A DNA stretch of 45,236 nucleotides from Methanomicrobiales archaeon (GTDB taxonomy: Archaea > Halobacteriota > Methanomicrobia > Methanomicrobiales > JACTUA01). The position numbers and the translations under genes were made by a program. The notes under the pieces are model-generated. The model ran no database searches, was not told the DNA's origin, and saw only the letters and a program-made list of their open reading frames with translations. This document shows, one piece after another, positions 21,720 through 30,238 of this stretch (the first letter of the stretch is position 1; every line of letters starts with the position of its first letter). The stretch lies in NCBI GenBank assembly GCA_030019205.1, contig JASEFH010000022.1, positions 1 through 45,236 of the forward strand. Direction: 5' to 3'.

Positions 21720-22310
21720 GATGCCGCAGGCGACCGGGGGCATTCGGATGCGGGATGACGTGCCCGATCGTTCTCTGCCATCCGGCGCTCGCGGCACAGA
21801 AGGCGGAGCGGCGGTCAGGCTGCCGGATCGATACGAGCTCGTTATCGGGACGGGGAGAAGCGGAACGAGCCTGTGGTCGGGGACGGTTATCCGACGTCGG
21901 GTTCGCGTGCGCCCGGACGCGCCGCGCGAGGCGCCATCATCCGCGCCTCTGGAAGGGGGAGGTGCAGGACGGCACCCGCTACACCGCGATCAACGCCCGG
22001 ATCTTCGATCTGCCCGACATCCCGCCGAGCGTCGAGGCTGTAAAGCAGAAGCCGGAAGAGGCCGACGTTCCGCTTCTCGGGAGGGAGGGGAGACCCTGCC
22101 GCCTGGAGTTCTGCATCTGCTGAGCGCGGGGCGAGAGCCAGGCGAAGAAGACCGCCTGCGAATGGCCCCCATCGTGGCGGGCGAGGGCGAGACTGACGGG
22201 CTCCTTCCCACGGACTTCGGGCAGGTGCAGCCGCCATGCCGCACGACGTGGCCAAGAGACGGATCATCGGTCCTGACGGGCCCGGACCTGGAGCTCTTCA
22301 TCCGTTCCCC
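21720..22310 (+). pseudogene. Heavily decayed second LLM-class F420-dependent oxidoreductase
   Basis: Family motifs appear in the right order but in changing frames. TCPIVLCHPALAAQKA (about 21758-21805) is followed by RLPDRYELVIGTG (about 21815-21855). LWKGEVQDGTRYTAINARIF then DLPDIPPSV come next (about 21950-22035). LLPTDFGQ followed by a frame change to AAAMPHDVAKRRIIGPD lies near 22200-22280, and GPDLELF closes the series. These match the middle and C-terminal half of the same family as the upstream pseudogene but at clearly different sequence, so it is a second gene, not the missing tail. No intact frame remains. Confidence 0.7.
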
Positions 22311-22385
22311 CGCGAAAGAGCCTGCCCGAGTTCCTCCGCGCCTGTGCCGCTGCGGGAAAGGGGGCGCAGCCGGCTCCCGACAACC

Positions 22386-22398
22386 CATATTTTTAAGG
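22386..22398 (+). promoter_or_regulatory. Probable pth2 promoter
   Basis: CATATTTTTAAGG is the only AT-rich element ahead of pth2. Its centre is about 34 bases before the ATG at 22426, giving a leader of only a few bases. Confidence 0.5.
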
Positions 22399-22425
22399 AG
22401 AGCGGCTCCGTACAGTACACCCGCA

Positions 22426-22788
22426 ATGGCTGACGACCTCATGTTCGCCTGGAAGCAGTGCATCGTTGTGCGGGGCGATCTCCGCATGGGCTGCGGAAAG
22501 ACCTGCGCCCAGGTCGCCCATGCCTCCATCGCCGCCTACGAGCGGGCGGACAAAGACGTGAAGCGGAGCTGGCTCGCCGAGGGGCAGAAGAAGGTCGTCC
22601 TCAAGGCGAAGGACGAGCGGGCCCTCCTGGAGCTGCGCACGATCGCCGAGGCGGCCGGCATATCCGCCGCCCTGATCCAGGACGCCGGGCTCACCGAGAT
22701 CCCGCCCGGTACGGTGACGGCGCTCGGTCTGGGCCCGGCGAGATCCGAGGCGCTCGACCGCGTCACCGGCGGGCTTCCCCTGCTATGA
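22426..22788 (+). CDS. pth2: Peptidyl-tRNA hydrolase, Pth2 type
   Basis: A 120-residue enzyme that frees tRNA from stalled peptidyl-tRNA. The Pth2 fold is shown by QCIVVRGDLRMGCGKTCAQVAHAS (about 11-34), KKVVLKAKDERAL, AALIQDAGLTEIPPGTVTALG and the terminal GGLPLL. The length is standard. The ATG at 22426 is used; MFAWKQ five codons on is an alternative. The stop overlaps the truD ATG (ATGA, 22785-22788), forming a two-gene tRNA operon. Confidence 0.96.
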   Translation: MADDLMFAWKQCIVVRGDLRMGCGKTCAQVAHASIAAYERADKDVKRSWLAEGQKKVVLKAKDERALLELRTIAEAAGISAALIQDAGLTEIPPGTVTALGLGPARSEALDRVTGGLPLL

Positions 22789-24050
22789 TGGAGAGCCCCC
22801 ATCCCCTGGAGCAGAGTCTGGGCATGCATTACTACGGGACCGACACGCCGGGGATCGGCGGTGTGCTCAAGAGGGTTCCCGGGGACTTCGTCGTCGATGA
22901 GATCCCCACCCCCCCGGCAGGCGACGGCCCGTACCTCCTCGTCCGCCTCACGAAGGAGAACTGGGATCTCCAGCACGCCGTCCGGGAGATAGCGAACCGC
23001 CTCGGGATCAGCCACCGCCGCATCGGATGGGCGGGGACGAAGGACAAACGGGCGGTCACCACCCAGGTCATCTCGATCTACGACGCCGATCCCGAAGACG
23101 TGGAGCGGGTGCGGATCCGGGACATCTCCCTCACCGTGATTGGATGCGCCGCCCATCCCGTCGCGCTCGGCATGCTCGCCGGAAACCGCTTCGCGATCGC
23201 GATCCGCGAGTGCGAGACGCGGGATCTCCCCGAACGGGTCGGAGAGGTTGCCGCCTCGGTCCCCGCCGGGATCCCGAACTACGTCGGCATCCAGCGCTTC
23301 GGGGCGATCCGCCCCATCACGCACCGCGTGGGGGAGTTCATCCTGCGGCAGGACTACGCGGGCGCGGTGCTCGCCTACGTCGGAGAGGCGTTCCCCCACG
23401 AACCGCAGGAGATACAGGCTGCCCGCAGGGACTACAGCCGCACTCTGGATGCCCGGACGGCGCTGCAGGCGTTCCCGGTGCACCTCTCCTACGAACGGTC
23501 GATGCTGCACCACCTGGACGCTCATCCCGCCGACTACGCGGGCGCCCTGCGCCAGCTCCCCCCCAAGCTCCTCTCCATGTTCGTCTCCGCCTTCCAGTCC
23601 TACCTCTTCAATCTCGCCCTCACACGGCGGCTGTCGCGCGGCATCAGTCTCTCCACGCCCGTTCCGGGGGACACCCTGCTCTTCCCCGACGGGAGGGGCG
23701 ATGCCGTGACGGACCAGAACCGCCTTGCCGCCGCCCTGCAGGTGCGGAGAGGACGGGCGCGCATCGCCATCTTCATCCCGGGCTCGAAAGGCGGGGAGGG
23801 GAGGAGTCCGTGCCCGATCATGCGGGAGCTGCTCGATCTGCACGGCATCACCGCGGAGGATTTTGCCAGCGCCCAGAAGTTCGTGAAGGCAGCGTTCGAA
23901 GGGGCCAGCCGCCCCATCGCGCTCGCCACACGGCTCGATGCCCGGGTGGACGGGGATACCGTCCACCTGGCGTTCACGCTCGAGCCCGGGCAGTACGCGA
24001 CCACCGTCTGCCGGGAGTTCATGAAGTCGGACCCGCTGACGATGGTCTGA
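22785..24050 (+). CDS. truD: tRNA pseudouridine synthase D
   Basis: A 421-residue TruD/Pus7-family enzyme that makes pseudouridine in tRNA. The catalytic aspartate is Asp87 in GWAGTKDKRAVTTQ. FVVDEIPTPP, NYVGIQRFGAIRPITHRVG and FVSAFQSYLFN are further family motifs. The start overlaps the pth2 stop. The last 32 bases run antisense to the end of the sppA-like gene, so the two coding regions overlap tail to tail. Confidence 0.96.
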   Translation: MMESPHPLEQSLGMHYYGTDTPGIGGVLKRVPGDFVVDEIPTPPAGDGPYLLVRLTKENWDLQHAVREIANRLGISHRRIGWAGTKDKRAVTTQVISIYDADPEDVERVRIRDISLTVIGCAAHPVALGMLAGNRFAIAIRECETRDLPERVGEVAASVPAGIPNYVGIQRFGAIRPITHRVGEFILRQDYAGAVLAYVGEAFPHEPQEIQAARRDYSRTLDARTALQAFPVHLSYERSMLHHLDAHPADYAGALRQLPPKLLSMFVSAFQSYLFNLALTRRLSRGISLSTPVPGDTLLFPDGRGDAVTDQNRLAAALQVRRGRARIAIFIPGSKGGEGRSPCPIMRELLDLHGITAEDFASAQKFVKAAFEGASRPIALATRLDARVDGDTVHLAFTLEPGQYATTVCREFMKSDPLTMV

Positions 24051-24837
24051 CCCCTGCCAGGCTCCTCGCACCCGCGATGGCATCGTAGAGGTTCCCGAAC
24101 TGGTCCACCAGACCGATCCGGAGCGCCTCCTCCCCGCGTATCACCCGCCCGTCCCCGATCAGGTCGCGGGAGACGTTCCGCTGCTCCAGGATATCGGCGA
24201 TGAACCGTTCGTAACTCTCGTTCACCAGCGCCTGGGCGTAGGCGGACTCCTCGTCGCTCAGCCCCCGGTAGGGGGAGGTCATGTCCTTCCGGCTGCCGGA
24301 CTTCACCACCTCGACGGCGATTCCCTCTCTCTCCAGCCAGCCGCTGATGTTGTAGAAGGTCCATGTGGTGCCGATGCTCCCCGTCAGGGTGTCGGGGCTG
24401 GCGTAGATCCGGTCGCCGTGGGCGCTGACGTAGTATGCCGCCGAGGTGGCCACCTCCCCCATGGAGACCACGACCGGTTTGCGGCTGCGGGCGTACTCCA
24501 TGTCCGCCACGATCTCCTGGGCCGCGGCCGGCGAGCCGCCGGGGCTGTTCACCCGCAGCACGATCCCCTCGACCAGCGGATCGTCGGCGGCTTCGCGCAG
24601 CTGCCGTCCCACGTACTCGCTGCCGACAAACCCGGAGACCGCAAAGTCGCCGGTGTGGATCTCCCCCTCCAGCGGGATCACGACGATACTCCTCTGCTGC
24701 GTGTAGGCGAAGAGGACGGCGCCACCGACGGCTGCTGCAAGCAGGAGAACTGCCACGACGACGATCGTTGGGATCCGCGATCCTCTCTTCTTTCTTCCGC
24801 CATCGATCCGCGCAACCTGATCATCCAGATATCCCAC
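24019..24837 (-). CDS. sppA: Signal peptide peptidase SppA-type serine protease
   Basis: A 272-residue membrane-bound protease with one N-terminal membrane segment at about 23-44 and the catalytic domain outside. SPGG is at 98-101. The nucleophile is Ser132 in GEVATSAAYYVSA, and the general base is Lys184 in KSGSRKDM. The Ser-Lys spacing of 52 equals that of Bacillus SppA. Substrates are probably leftover signal peptides or membrane fragments. The start at 24837 is a GTG and overlaps the end of arfC by 17 bases. The 3' end overlaps truD. Confidence 0.93.
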   Translation of the reverse strand: MGYLDDQVARIDGGRKKRGSRIPTIVVVAVLLLAAAVGGAVLFAYTQQRSIVVIPLEGEIHTGDFAVSGFVGSEYVGRQLREAADDPLVEGIVLRVNSPGGSPAAAQEIVADMEYARSRKPVVVSMGEVATSAAYYVSAHGDRIYASPDTLTGSIGTTWTFYNISGWLEREGIAVEVVKSGSRKDMTSPYRGLSDEESAYAQALVNESYERFIADILEQRNVSRDLIGDGRVIRGEEALRIGLVDQFGNLYDAIAGARSLAGVRPSSAGPTS

Positions 24838-25525
24838 GGGAGTCCTCCCGGTACTGCACCTCGTACTCGGTCACCAGATTACTGCCGCACAGATAATACC
24901 TCTTCAATCGCAGGCGAATCATCTCGTCCTCGGAGTCGATGTGCATCCCGCCCACGAGTGAGGGCGTATCGGATCCCCCGACGATGAACGGGAGGTGGAT
25001 CAGGCGTATCTCGTCCACCAGGCGGTGCTGGAGCATGTGCCAGTTCAGCGTCGGTCCGCCCTCGATCATCATGCTGCGGACGGAGAAGCGGTCGTACAGG
25101 ATTCGCATGAGGAGAGGGAGGTCCACCCGCTGCCTGCCCGCCACCACGACCTCCGCCCCCCGCTCCCGCAGCGCCTCGACGCGGTCGGCGGGGGCATCCT
25201 CGCTCACGGCGATGAGCGTGGGGGCATCCCTGTTGAGGACATTGGCGTCCAGCGCGATATCGGCGCGGCTGCTCGGGATCACGCGCATCGGGCTCTTTCC
25301 CGGGACCAGACGCACGGTCAGATAAGAGTTGTCGATGCGTATGGTATTGGATCCCACCATGATGGCGTCGCACTTCGCACGCGTCTGGTGGAGCAGCACC
25401 TCGGTCTCCGGCGCCATGTATTTCATGAGGATCTTGCTGGAAGCGCCCCGCTTCAGCGTGAGTTTGCCGTCGGCCGTTATCTCGGACATCATCAGAACGT
25501 AGGGTCGCCTGGTCCTCTCTGCCAT
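24821..25525 (-). CDS. arfC: 2,5-diamino-6-ribosylamino-pyrimidinone 5'-phosphate reductase (riboflavin/F420 pathway)
   Basis: A 234-residue RibD-C-type reductase that reduces the ribose of the diaminopyrimidine in archaeal riboflavin synthesis, which also feeds F420. The dihydrofolate-reductase-like fold is seen as RPYVLMMSEITADGKLTL at the start, DAIMVGSNTIRIDNSYLTVR, and SMMIEGGPTLNWHMLQHRLVDE near the C-terminus. No deaminase domain is attached, as in archaea. The TATA-like CGATATATCAATCG at about 25536-25549 lies just upstream on the minus strand, so the leader is short. It forms an operon with sppA. Confidence 0.92.
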   Translation of the reverse strand: MAERTRRPYVLMMSEITADGKLTLKRGASSKILMKYMAPETEVLLHQTRAKCDAIMVGSNTIRIDNSYLTVRLVPGKSPMRVIPSSRADIALDANVLNRDAPTLIAVSEDAPADRVEALRERGAEVVVAGRQRVDLPLLMRILYDRFSVRSMMIEGGPTLNWHMLQHRLVDEIRLIHLPFIVGGSDTPSLVGGMHIDSEDEMIRLRLKRYYLCGSNLVTEYEVQYREDSRGISG

Positions 25526-25609
25526 ATCTATTCGATTGATATATCGTCCCCGGGATTAAAAGAAGATATGGTGTGAGCCGCACGGACGGGGGCTCGCCGG
25601 GGAGGATCG

Positions 25610-26239
25610 ATGAATATCACCGCACTGAGGCCGAAACTCATCCAGTATCTCGAGCCGCTCTCGGAGTTCTTCTTCCGGGCCGGGTTCACCCCCAACCAGG
25701 TGTCCCTGCTCTCCCTGCTCTTCGGCATCGTCTGTGCGGTTCTCTTTGCGGAGAGGCACTTTGTCGTCGGCTCGTTCTTCCTGCTCGTATCCGCGGTCCT
25801 CGATCTCGTCGACGGCAGCGTCGCCCGGAAGCTGGGGCGGGAGAGCACTTTCGGGGCGGTCTTCGACTGGATAGCGGACAAGTACGTGGACATGCTGATC
25901 CTCTTCGGCATCGGCATCTCGGGTATCCCCATAATAACCCATCTCCTCGATCTGCCTCCGATCTACGATTTCGGTGTCGTTGCGCTCGCCATCATCGGTT
26001 CGATGATGAACACGTTCATCAAACCCGTGGTCTACGCCGAGGCCGGTTTTCAGGAGCGGGTTGCCGGCAAGATCGAGGATCCCCTGGAAGGGATCGGGTT
26101 CTTCGGCCGCCCGGAGACGGTGCTCGTGGTGGGGCTGGGCGCGCTGACGGGCCTCGTCTGGATCTCTGTTATTCTCGTCGCGGTCGGCACCAATCTATCG
26201 GCAATCCAGCGGATCGTCTACCTCTACCGGAGGCTGTGA
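25610..26239 (+). CDS. CDP-alcohol phosphatidyltransferase (archaetidyl-transferase type)
   Basis: A 209-residue membrane enzyme that joins a CDP-activated archaeol to an alcohol acceptor. The complete active-site motif D-G-x2-A-R-x8-G-x3-D-x3-D is present as Asp68, Gly69, Ala72, Arg73, Gly82, Asp86 and Asp90. About six membrane segments follow the usual layout. Size and sequence are closest to archaetidylinositol-phosphate synthase, but the acceptor cannot be read from sequence. A GGAGG ribosome site at 25601-25605 lies five bases before the ATG. The gene faces an archaeosortase gene across 300 bases. Confidence 0.9.
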   Translation: MNITALRPKLIQYLEPLSEFFFRAGFTPNQVSLLSLLFGIVCAVLFAERHFVVGSFFLLVSAVLDLVDGSVARKLGRESTFGAVFDWIADKYVDMLILFGIGISGIPIITHLLDLPPIYDFGVVALAIIGSMMNTFIKPVVYAEAGFQERVAGKIEDPLEGIGFFGRPETVLVVGLGALTGLVWISVILVAVGTNLSAIQRIVYLYRRL

Positions 26240-26548
26240 TACCGGCAGGCGGCATCCCTGTCGGGCAACAGGAAGGGATGAGGTTCCCCTGCGAGCCAGA
26301 TCCGCTTTCCCCTCTGCAAATCCGACCGCCGGGAGAGTGCCCGCGCTCGCCCCGGGATAGAGGGGGAGGGCGAACAGCCGAACCAGCGAAGGGGAGTTCC
26401 CGAAGACCGGGCAGCTCAACCTCCTGCCGCATGCCCAGCGCTGCGCCCTGGACGCGGATCGTTTTTATCGCCGGAGAGAACTGCGCTGCCGCTCTGCATT
26501 CGACTCGTGAGATGCGTGGCGAAGACGGGGGTGCATCTCCTCATCCGT
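26240..26548. other. 300-base intergenic space between convergent genes
   Basis: GC-rich, with no credible open frame, no strong hairpin and no RNA gene that I can see. Confidence 0.55.
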
Positions 26549-27400
26549 TCAGGCCAGCTCCTCCGCGCCCCTCGAGAGGTGGAGAGCCTCGCTCAGGTCT
26601 TTCCGGTAGATGCCGACCAGATCGGCGGCCCAATCCCCGAGATCCGGGATGATGGCAAAGAGCCCGTAGGCGATGAGCACCAGCAGAACCAGCGCTCCCA
26701 GCTCGGAGAGCACATTGTGGGCCCAGAAGAAGGACTCGTAGCCGAACTCGCCGTTACCAGCGATCTCCGGTAGATAGGGGAACCACTGTTCGGTGTAGGC
26801 GATGATGACGAATGCGTTGCGGAACGTGTTGAGGATGTAGATGGTCGGGAAGACCAGCAGGAATGCGAGCACCTTCTGGCGGAGCGTGGTTCGAACGGCC
26901 CCGACGACGCCGAGCATGATCGCGATGCTCTGGATGCCGGTGCAGGCCAGTATCATCTCGATCCGCAGGCCGTTGCGGGTCACCATGTTCCAGGCCGGGT
27001 TCTGGGCCGAATACTGGAGCAGGTCCAGGGTCCAGAGGGTCTGGGCGACGAGCGCCGATATCATCCAGGTGCGGAGGGGTTCGATGTACTCGAACGGGGC
27101 GTATATCAGGAATGCCACGGCGGCGGCGGTGGTCAGCTGCATGACCGCCCCGCTGCCGTCGCGGATCCGCCGGACGGTGACGTAGAGGAAGGGGATGGAG
27201 AGCAGGGCGATGATCGGATACAGGAAGTTGTTCTCGACGGCGATGAGGTGCGGAATCTGCGAGTACAGGAACGCGACCATGGCACCCCAGCCGGCGATGG
27301 CCAGGTGGCGTTTGTAGGGTGAGGGGATGAGAAACGCCAGGAATGCGGCACAGGATACCAGCAGCAGGACAAACGACAGAAGTGCCAGGGGATCGTCCAT
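26549..27400 (-). CDS. artA: Archaeosortase, ArtA type
   Basis: A 283-residue membrane transpeptidase of the exosortase/archaeosortase superfamily. Members cut PGF-CTERM-like tails from surface proteins and hand them to a lipid anchor. Seven or eight hydrophobic segments are visible. The catalytic triad is Cys153 in ACTGIQS, Arg194 in TFRNAF and His228 in FFWAHN. The ATG at 27400 (MDDPLALLSF) is preferred; the longer open frame to 27601 adds Arg/Ser-rich residues unlike this family. No PGF-CTERM substrate is encoded in the window, so targets lie elsewhere. Confidence 0.88.
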   Translation of the reverse strand: MDDPLALLSFVLLLVSCAAFLAFLIPSPYKRHLAIAGWGAMVAFLYSQIPHLIAVENNFLYPIIALLSIPFLYVTVRRIRDGSGAVMQLTTAAAVAFLIYAPFEYIEPLRTWMISALVAQTLWTLDLLQYSAQNPAWNMVTRNGLRIEMILACTGIQSIAIMLGVVGAVRTTLRQKVLAFLLVFPTIYILNTFRNAFVIIAYTEQWFPYLPEIAGNGEFGYESFFWAHNVLSELGALVLLVLIAYGLFAIIPDLGDWAADLVGIYRKDLSEALHLSRGAEELA

Positions 27401-27608
27401 CCCGGTATAGTGGGCGCTCCGGGGGAAAAAGAATTTTGGGCTGCTCTCCCCGCCGCCATGCCGCCGGTGGATCTCCCGCTCTTCGGGCGCACCCATCCCC
27501 GTTCGGGGGGACTTCCGCGGGGCTCGTGCTGCGGACGGCCGTTCCCCTTCCATCCGGGATCGCGTCTGCCGTTCGGGGCAAGCATTATGCGACGGTAACA
27601 ACTAATGA

Positions 27609-27923
27609 ATGGTGATGTTTTGCCCCCATTGCAAGAGTTTGATGATCTCCAGCGGCGGCCAGCTGAAGTGCCGGAAGTGCGGCTATATCCGCGAGTTCGA
27701 CGGAGACGGAAAGGTCAGGGTCCAGTCGCAGACCGAGGGGAAGGAGATCACCATCATCGAAGACAAGAAGATGGCCACGCTCCCGACGATCAGCATCCGC
27801 TGCCCCAAGTGCGGCCATACCACGGCTTACTGGTGGCTTCGGCAGCTCCGGGCTGCCGACGAGAGCGAGGTGCGGTTCTTCCGCTGCGAGAGGTGCGAGT
27901 ACACATGGCGGCAGTACGATTAA
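27609..27923 (+). CDS. tfs: Transcription factor S (RNA polymerase transcript-cleavage factor)
   Basis: A 104-residue TFIIS-like factor that rescues arrested RNA polymerase by stimulating RNA cleavage. An N-terminal zinc ribbon has FCPHC and CRKCGY. The C-terminal ribbon has CPKCGHTTAYWW and CERCEYTW. Between them is the acidic catalytic tip with the DE pair (RAADESEVRFF). Both domains are intact. ATG 27609 or ATG 27615 may start it. A run of six T (27937-27942) soon after the stop suits an archaeal terminator. Confidence 0.96.
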   Translation: MVMFCPHCKSLMISSGGQLKCRKCGYIREFDGDGKVRVQSQTEGKEITIIEDKKMATLPTISIRCPKCGHTTAYWWLRQLRAADESEVRFFRCERCEYTWRQYD

Positions 27924-27936
27924 TAGAGAGACGACA

Positions 27937-27942
27937 TTTTTT
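27937..27942 (+). terminator. T-run terminator after tfs
   Basis: Six consecutive T, 14 bases beyond the tfs stop, in otherwise GC-rich DNA. Archaeal RNA polymerase stops at such oligo-T stretches without needing a hairpin. Confidence 0.5.
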
Positions 27943-29290
27943 CACGGAAACCGCTGAAGAACAACACTCAAGCGAAACCCGTTTCCCACGCGGTCCGGGA
28001 CGCGCCGATCCCCTCCGGCAGCAACACGCCCAGGATCTCCGCATCCGTCCTTATGCATGCAGCGCGGGGATGAATTTGTCCCGCCAAACTATGTCTTACT
28101 CCGGGCGGCCTGCAGGACGGGGCGGTCCCCGATACCGGCATGGGAGATGATCCCGACCGCTCCACTCCCCCCATGCGAGGGGGCCCGGTGCCGCATCCCG
28201 GCACCGCCCGATCGGTGCGACGGCGGCTGCACCATCCTCCCCGCGGACGTTCGCGATGCTCCCGAGGTCGGTGCGTACGGATCCGCCGGAGAATCGGGAT
28301 CTCCGCGGCGTCCCGGGACTTCCCCCGGGGAGCGAGGCTGATCCGGCGGAGGGATCCCAACCTCCTCGGGGAGCGGGATCCCGGGCGGCCGCACAGCCGA
28401 TCGGCCGCCGGAACGCATGGGGGGAGCGGACGATGGCGATGCGGGTGTCCCGCACGGCGGCGGATGCGCTGGCGCAGCCGGTCCGGCTCTCCAGGCTATC
28501 GCGCATATCGCGGCGCGGCGACGCGGCCCGGGTGCGTTCCGCGAGGGGCGCGGCGTTCCCCGGGATGGGCGCGATCGGCAGCTCCGCCAGTCCGATCGCC
28601 ATGGAGGCGAACGCCGCGTCCGCAACACGGTTCTCCCGCGGGGAGGACACCGGCCCTCTTCGGCCCGATGCCCCCGGCTGCGCACCCGAGCGTTCGGTCT
28701 GCACGTTCATTCTCTTCCCCGGGAGGGCACCCAGCGGGCACCCGTCTCGATCCCGGCGGAGATGGCCAGCGGCACCTTCACGCGGGACTCGCTCCCGTCC
28801 TCCCCGCGGTGAGCGGGATTCCGTCGTAGTGCCCACGGGCGAGGGAGCAGGTGCGGCCTTCCGCCGGGAGGGAGGCGATCGGCAGGGGGATCGGTCGGGA
28901 TGCGGAGGGGCTTTCGCCCATGGCGGAACCGCGCCTTCCCGCAGTGGAGGGGCTGTCCCACCGGAACGCCAGGAGATGGGAGGAAAGCCGGGATTCTTTT
29001 CCAGAAACCCCTGTGGACCTGCGGCATGCGGGATTCCGGCCGCTCCTTCCCATGCCGCCCCGGGACAGGCCCCGGCGGCCCTGTCCACGGTAGATCGGGA
29101 GGAGTTCGTCGTCTGCCCTGCCGATTGGATGCTCCGGGAGGCGGGGGCCCCTGCCAGCCCGGTTTTCTCGGTGACTGCTTCGTATGCGGATCGAGGGAGA
29201 GTCTGGCGATCCGACGGCGATATGACAATCCCCTGGCCCGTGCTCCGGGCGCGTTCCCGTTCCCTCCCGGGAAAGCGGTGGCAGCCCGAT
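27943..29290. other. 1.35-kb stretch without an intact gene, possible decayed minus-strand gene(s)
   Basis: Long open frames occur on both strands but are Arg/Pro/Gly-rich and unrecognisable. On the minus strand several short protein-like segments occur in different frames and in a consistent order: HYDGIPLTAGRTGAS (near 28830), RVKVPLAISAGIETGARWV (near 28770), ASMAIGLAELPIAPIPG (near 28590), and RTDAEILGVLLPEGIG just before a stop near 27970. I cannot assign them to a family. They suggest one or two decayed genes. No tRNA, CRISPR or insertion-sequence ends were seen. Confidence 0.45.
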
Positions 29291-30160
29291 TCAGATGCCG
29301 ATCGGTGTGCCCTCCTCCTGCGTGCGGACCCGGAACGCCGCCATCAGCTGGCGGGTGATCGGGCCGGGCCTGCCGCTGCCGATGCTCCTTCCGTCGATCC
29401 TGACGATGGGCGCGACCTCGGCGGCGGTTCCGGTCACCATCACCTCGTCTGCGGAGTAGAGGTCGTAGTAGCCCATGTTCTGCTCCTTAACCGGGATGCC
29501 CAGGGAGGCGGCGATCTCCAGCACCACCTGGCGGGTGATGCCGCGGAGGTTGTTGAGGGTCGGCGGCGTGAACAGCACGCCGTTCTTGACGACGAAGATG
29601 TTGTCTCCGGACCCTTCGGAGAGGTAGCCGTTCGTATCGAAGATGATCGCCTCGTCCCCGCCCTTGTAGTTGCACTCGATCTTGGCCAGGATGTTGTTCA
29701 AGTAGTTCAGGCTCTTGACGTTTGGAGGGAGCGCCTCCGCGGCGTTCCTGCGGACGGAGACCGTGATGGCGGTGAGCCCGTTGTCGTAGAGGTCCCCGTA
29801 CATCGCCCCCCACTCCGTGGCGATGATGATGACGGTCGGGACGCGGCACTTCCGGGGATCGAGGCCGAGATCCCCAACCCCCCTTGTGACTACCGGACGG
29901 ATATAGGCGTCTTTCAGGTTGTTCCTGCGGAGCGTCTCCAGGATCAGCTCCCTGAACTCCTCCTTTCCGACCGGGATCCTGAGGTCGATCGTGCGGGCGC
30001 TGTCGTAGAGGCGGTCCAGGTGTTCGTCGAGGCGGAACACCCGCCCGTTGTAGGCGCGGATGCCCTCGAAGACGCCATCCCCGTAGAGCAGTCCGTGATC
30101 GAAGACTGATATGGTCGCCTGCTCCCGTGGAACGAACTTTCCATCCAGGTAGATGATCAT
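29291..30160 (-). CDS. ilvE: Branched-chain amino acid aminotransferase
   Basis: A 289-residue PLP enzyme of fold type IV that interconverts Leu, Ile and Val with their 2-oxo acids. The PLP lysine is Lys149 in [13 protein letters not shown]. The [15 protein letters not shown] segment (26-40), [12 protein letters not shown] and the ATEW and GTAAEV motifs match IlvE. The ATG at 30160 is chosen because [11 protein letters not shown] is the family N-terminus. GGAGGTGA lies about 12 bases upstream and overlaps an in-frame GTG at 30175, which would be a less likely start. Confidence 0.95.
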   Translation of the reverse strand: MIIYLDGKFVPREQATISVFDHGLLYGDGVFEGIRAYNGRVFRLDEHLDRLYDSARTIDLRIPVGKEEFRELILETLRRNNLKDAYIRPVVTRGVGDLGLDPRKCRVPTVIIIATEWGAMYGDLYDNGLTAITVSVRRNAAEALPPNVKSLNYLNNILAKIECNYKGGDEAIIFDTNGYLSEGSGDNIFVVKNGVLFTPPTLNNLRGITRQVVLEIAASLGIPVKEQNMGYYDLYSADEVMVTGTAAEVAPIVRIDGRSIGSGRPGPITRQLMAAFRVRTQEEGTPIGI

Positions 30161-30238
30161 GCGTACCCGTTTCACCTCCGCTCACTATTACTTTGCGCTT
30201 TCGTGCGCCGCCTGGTCTACAGCGGCAGAACAGGGGCG

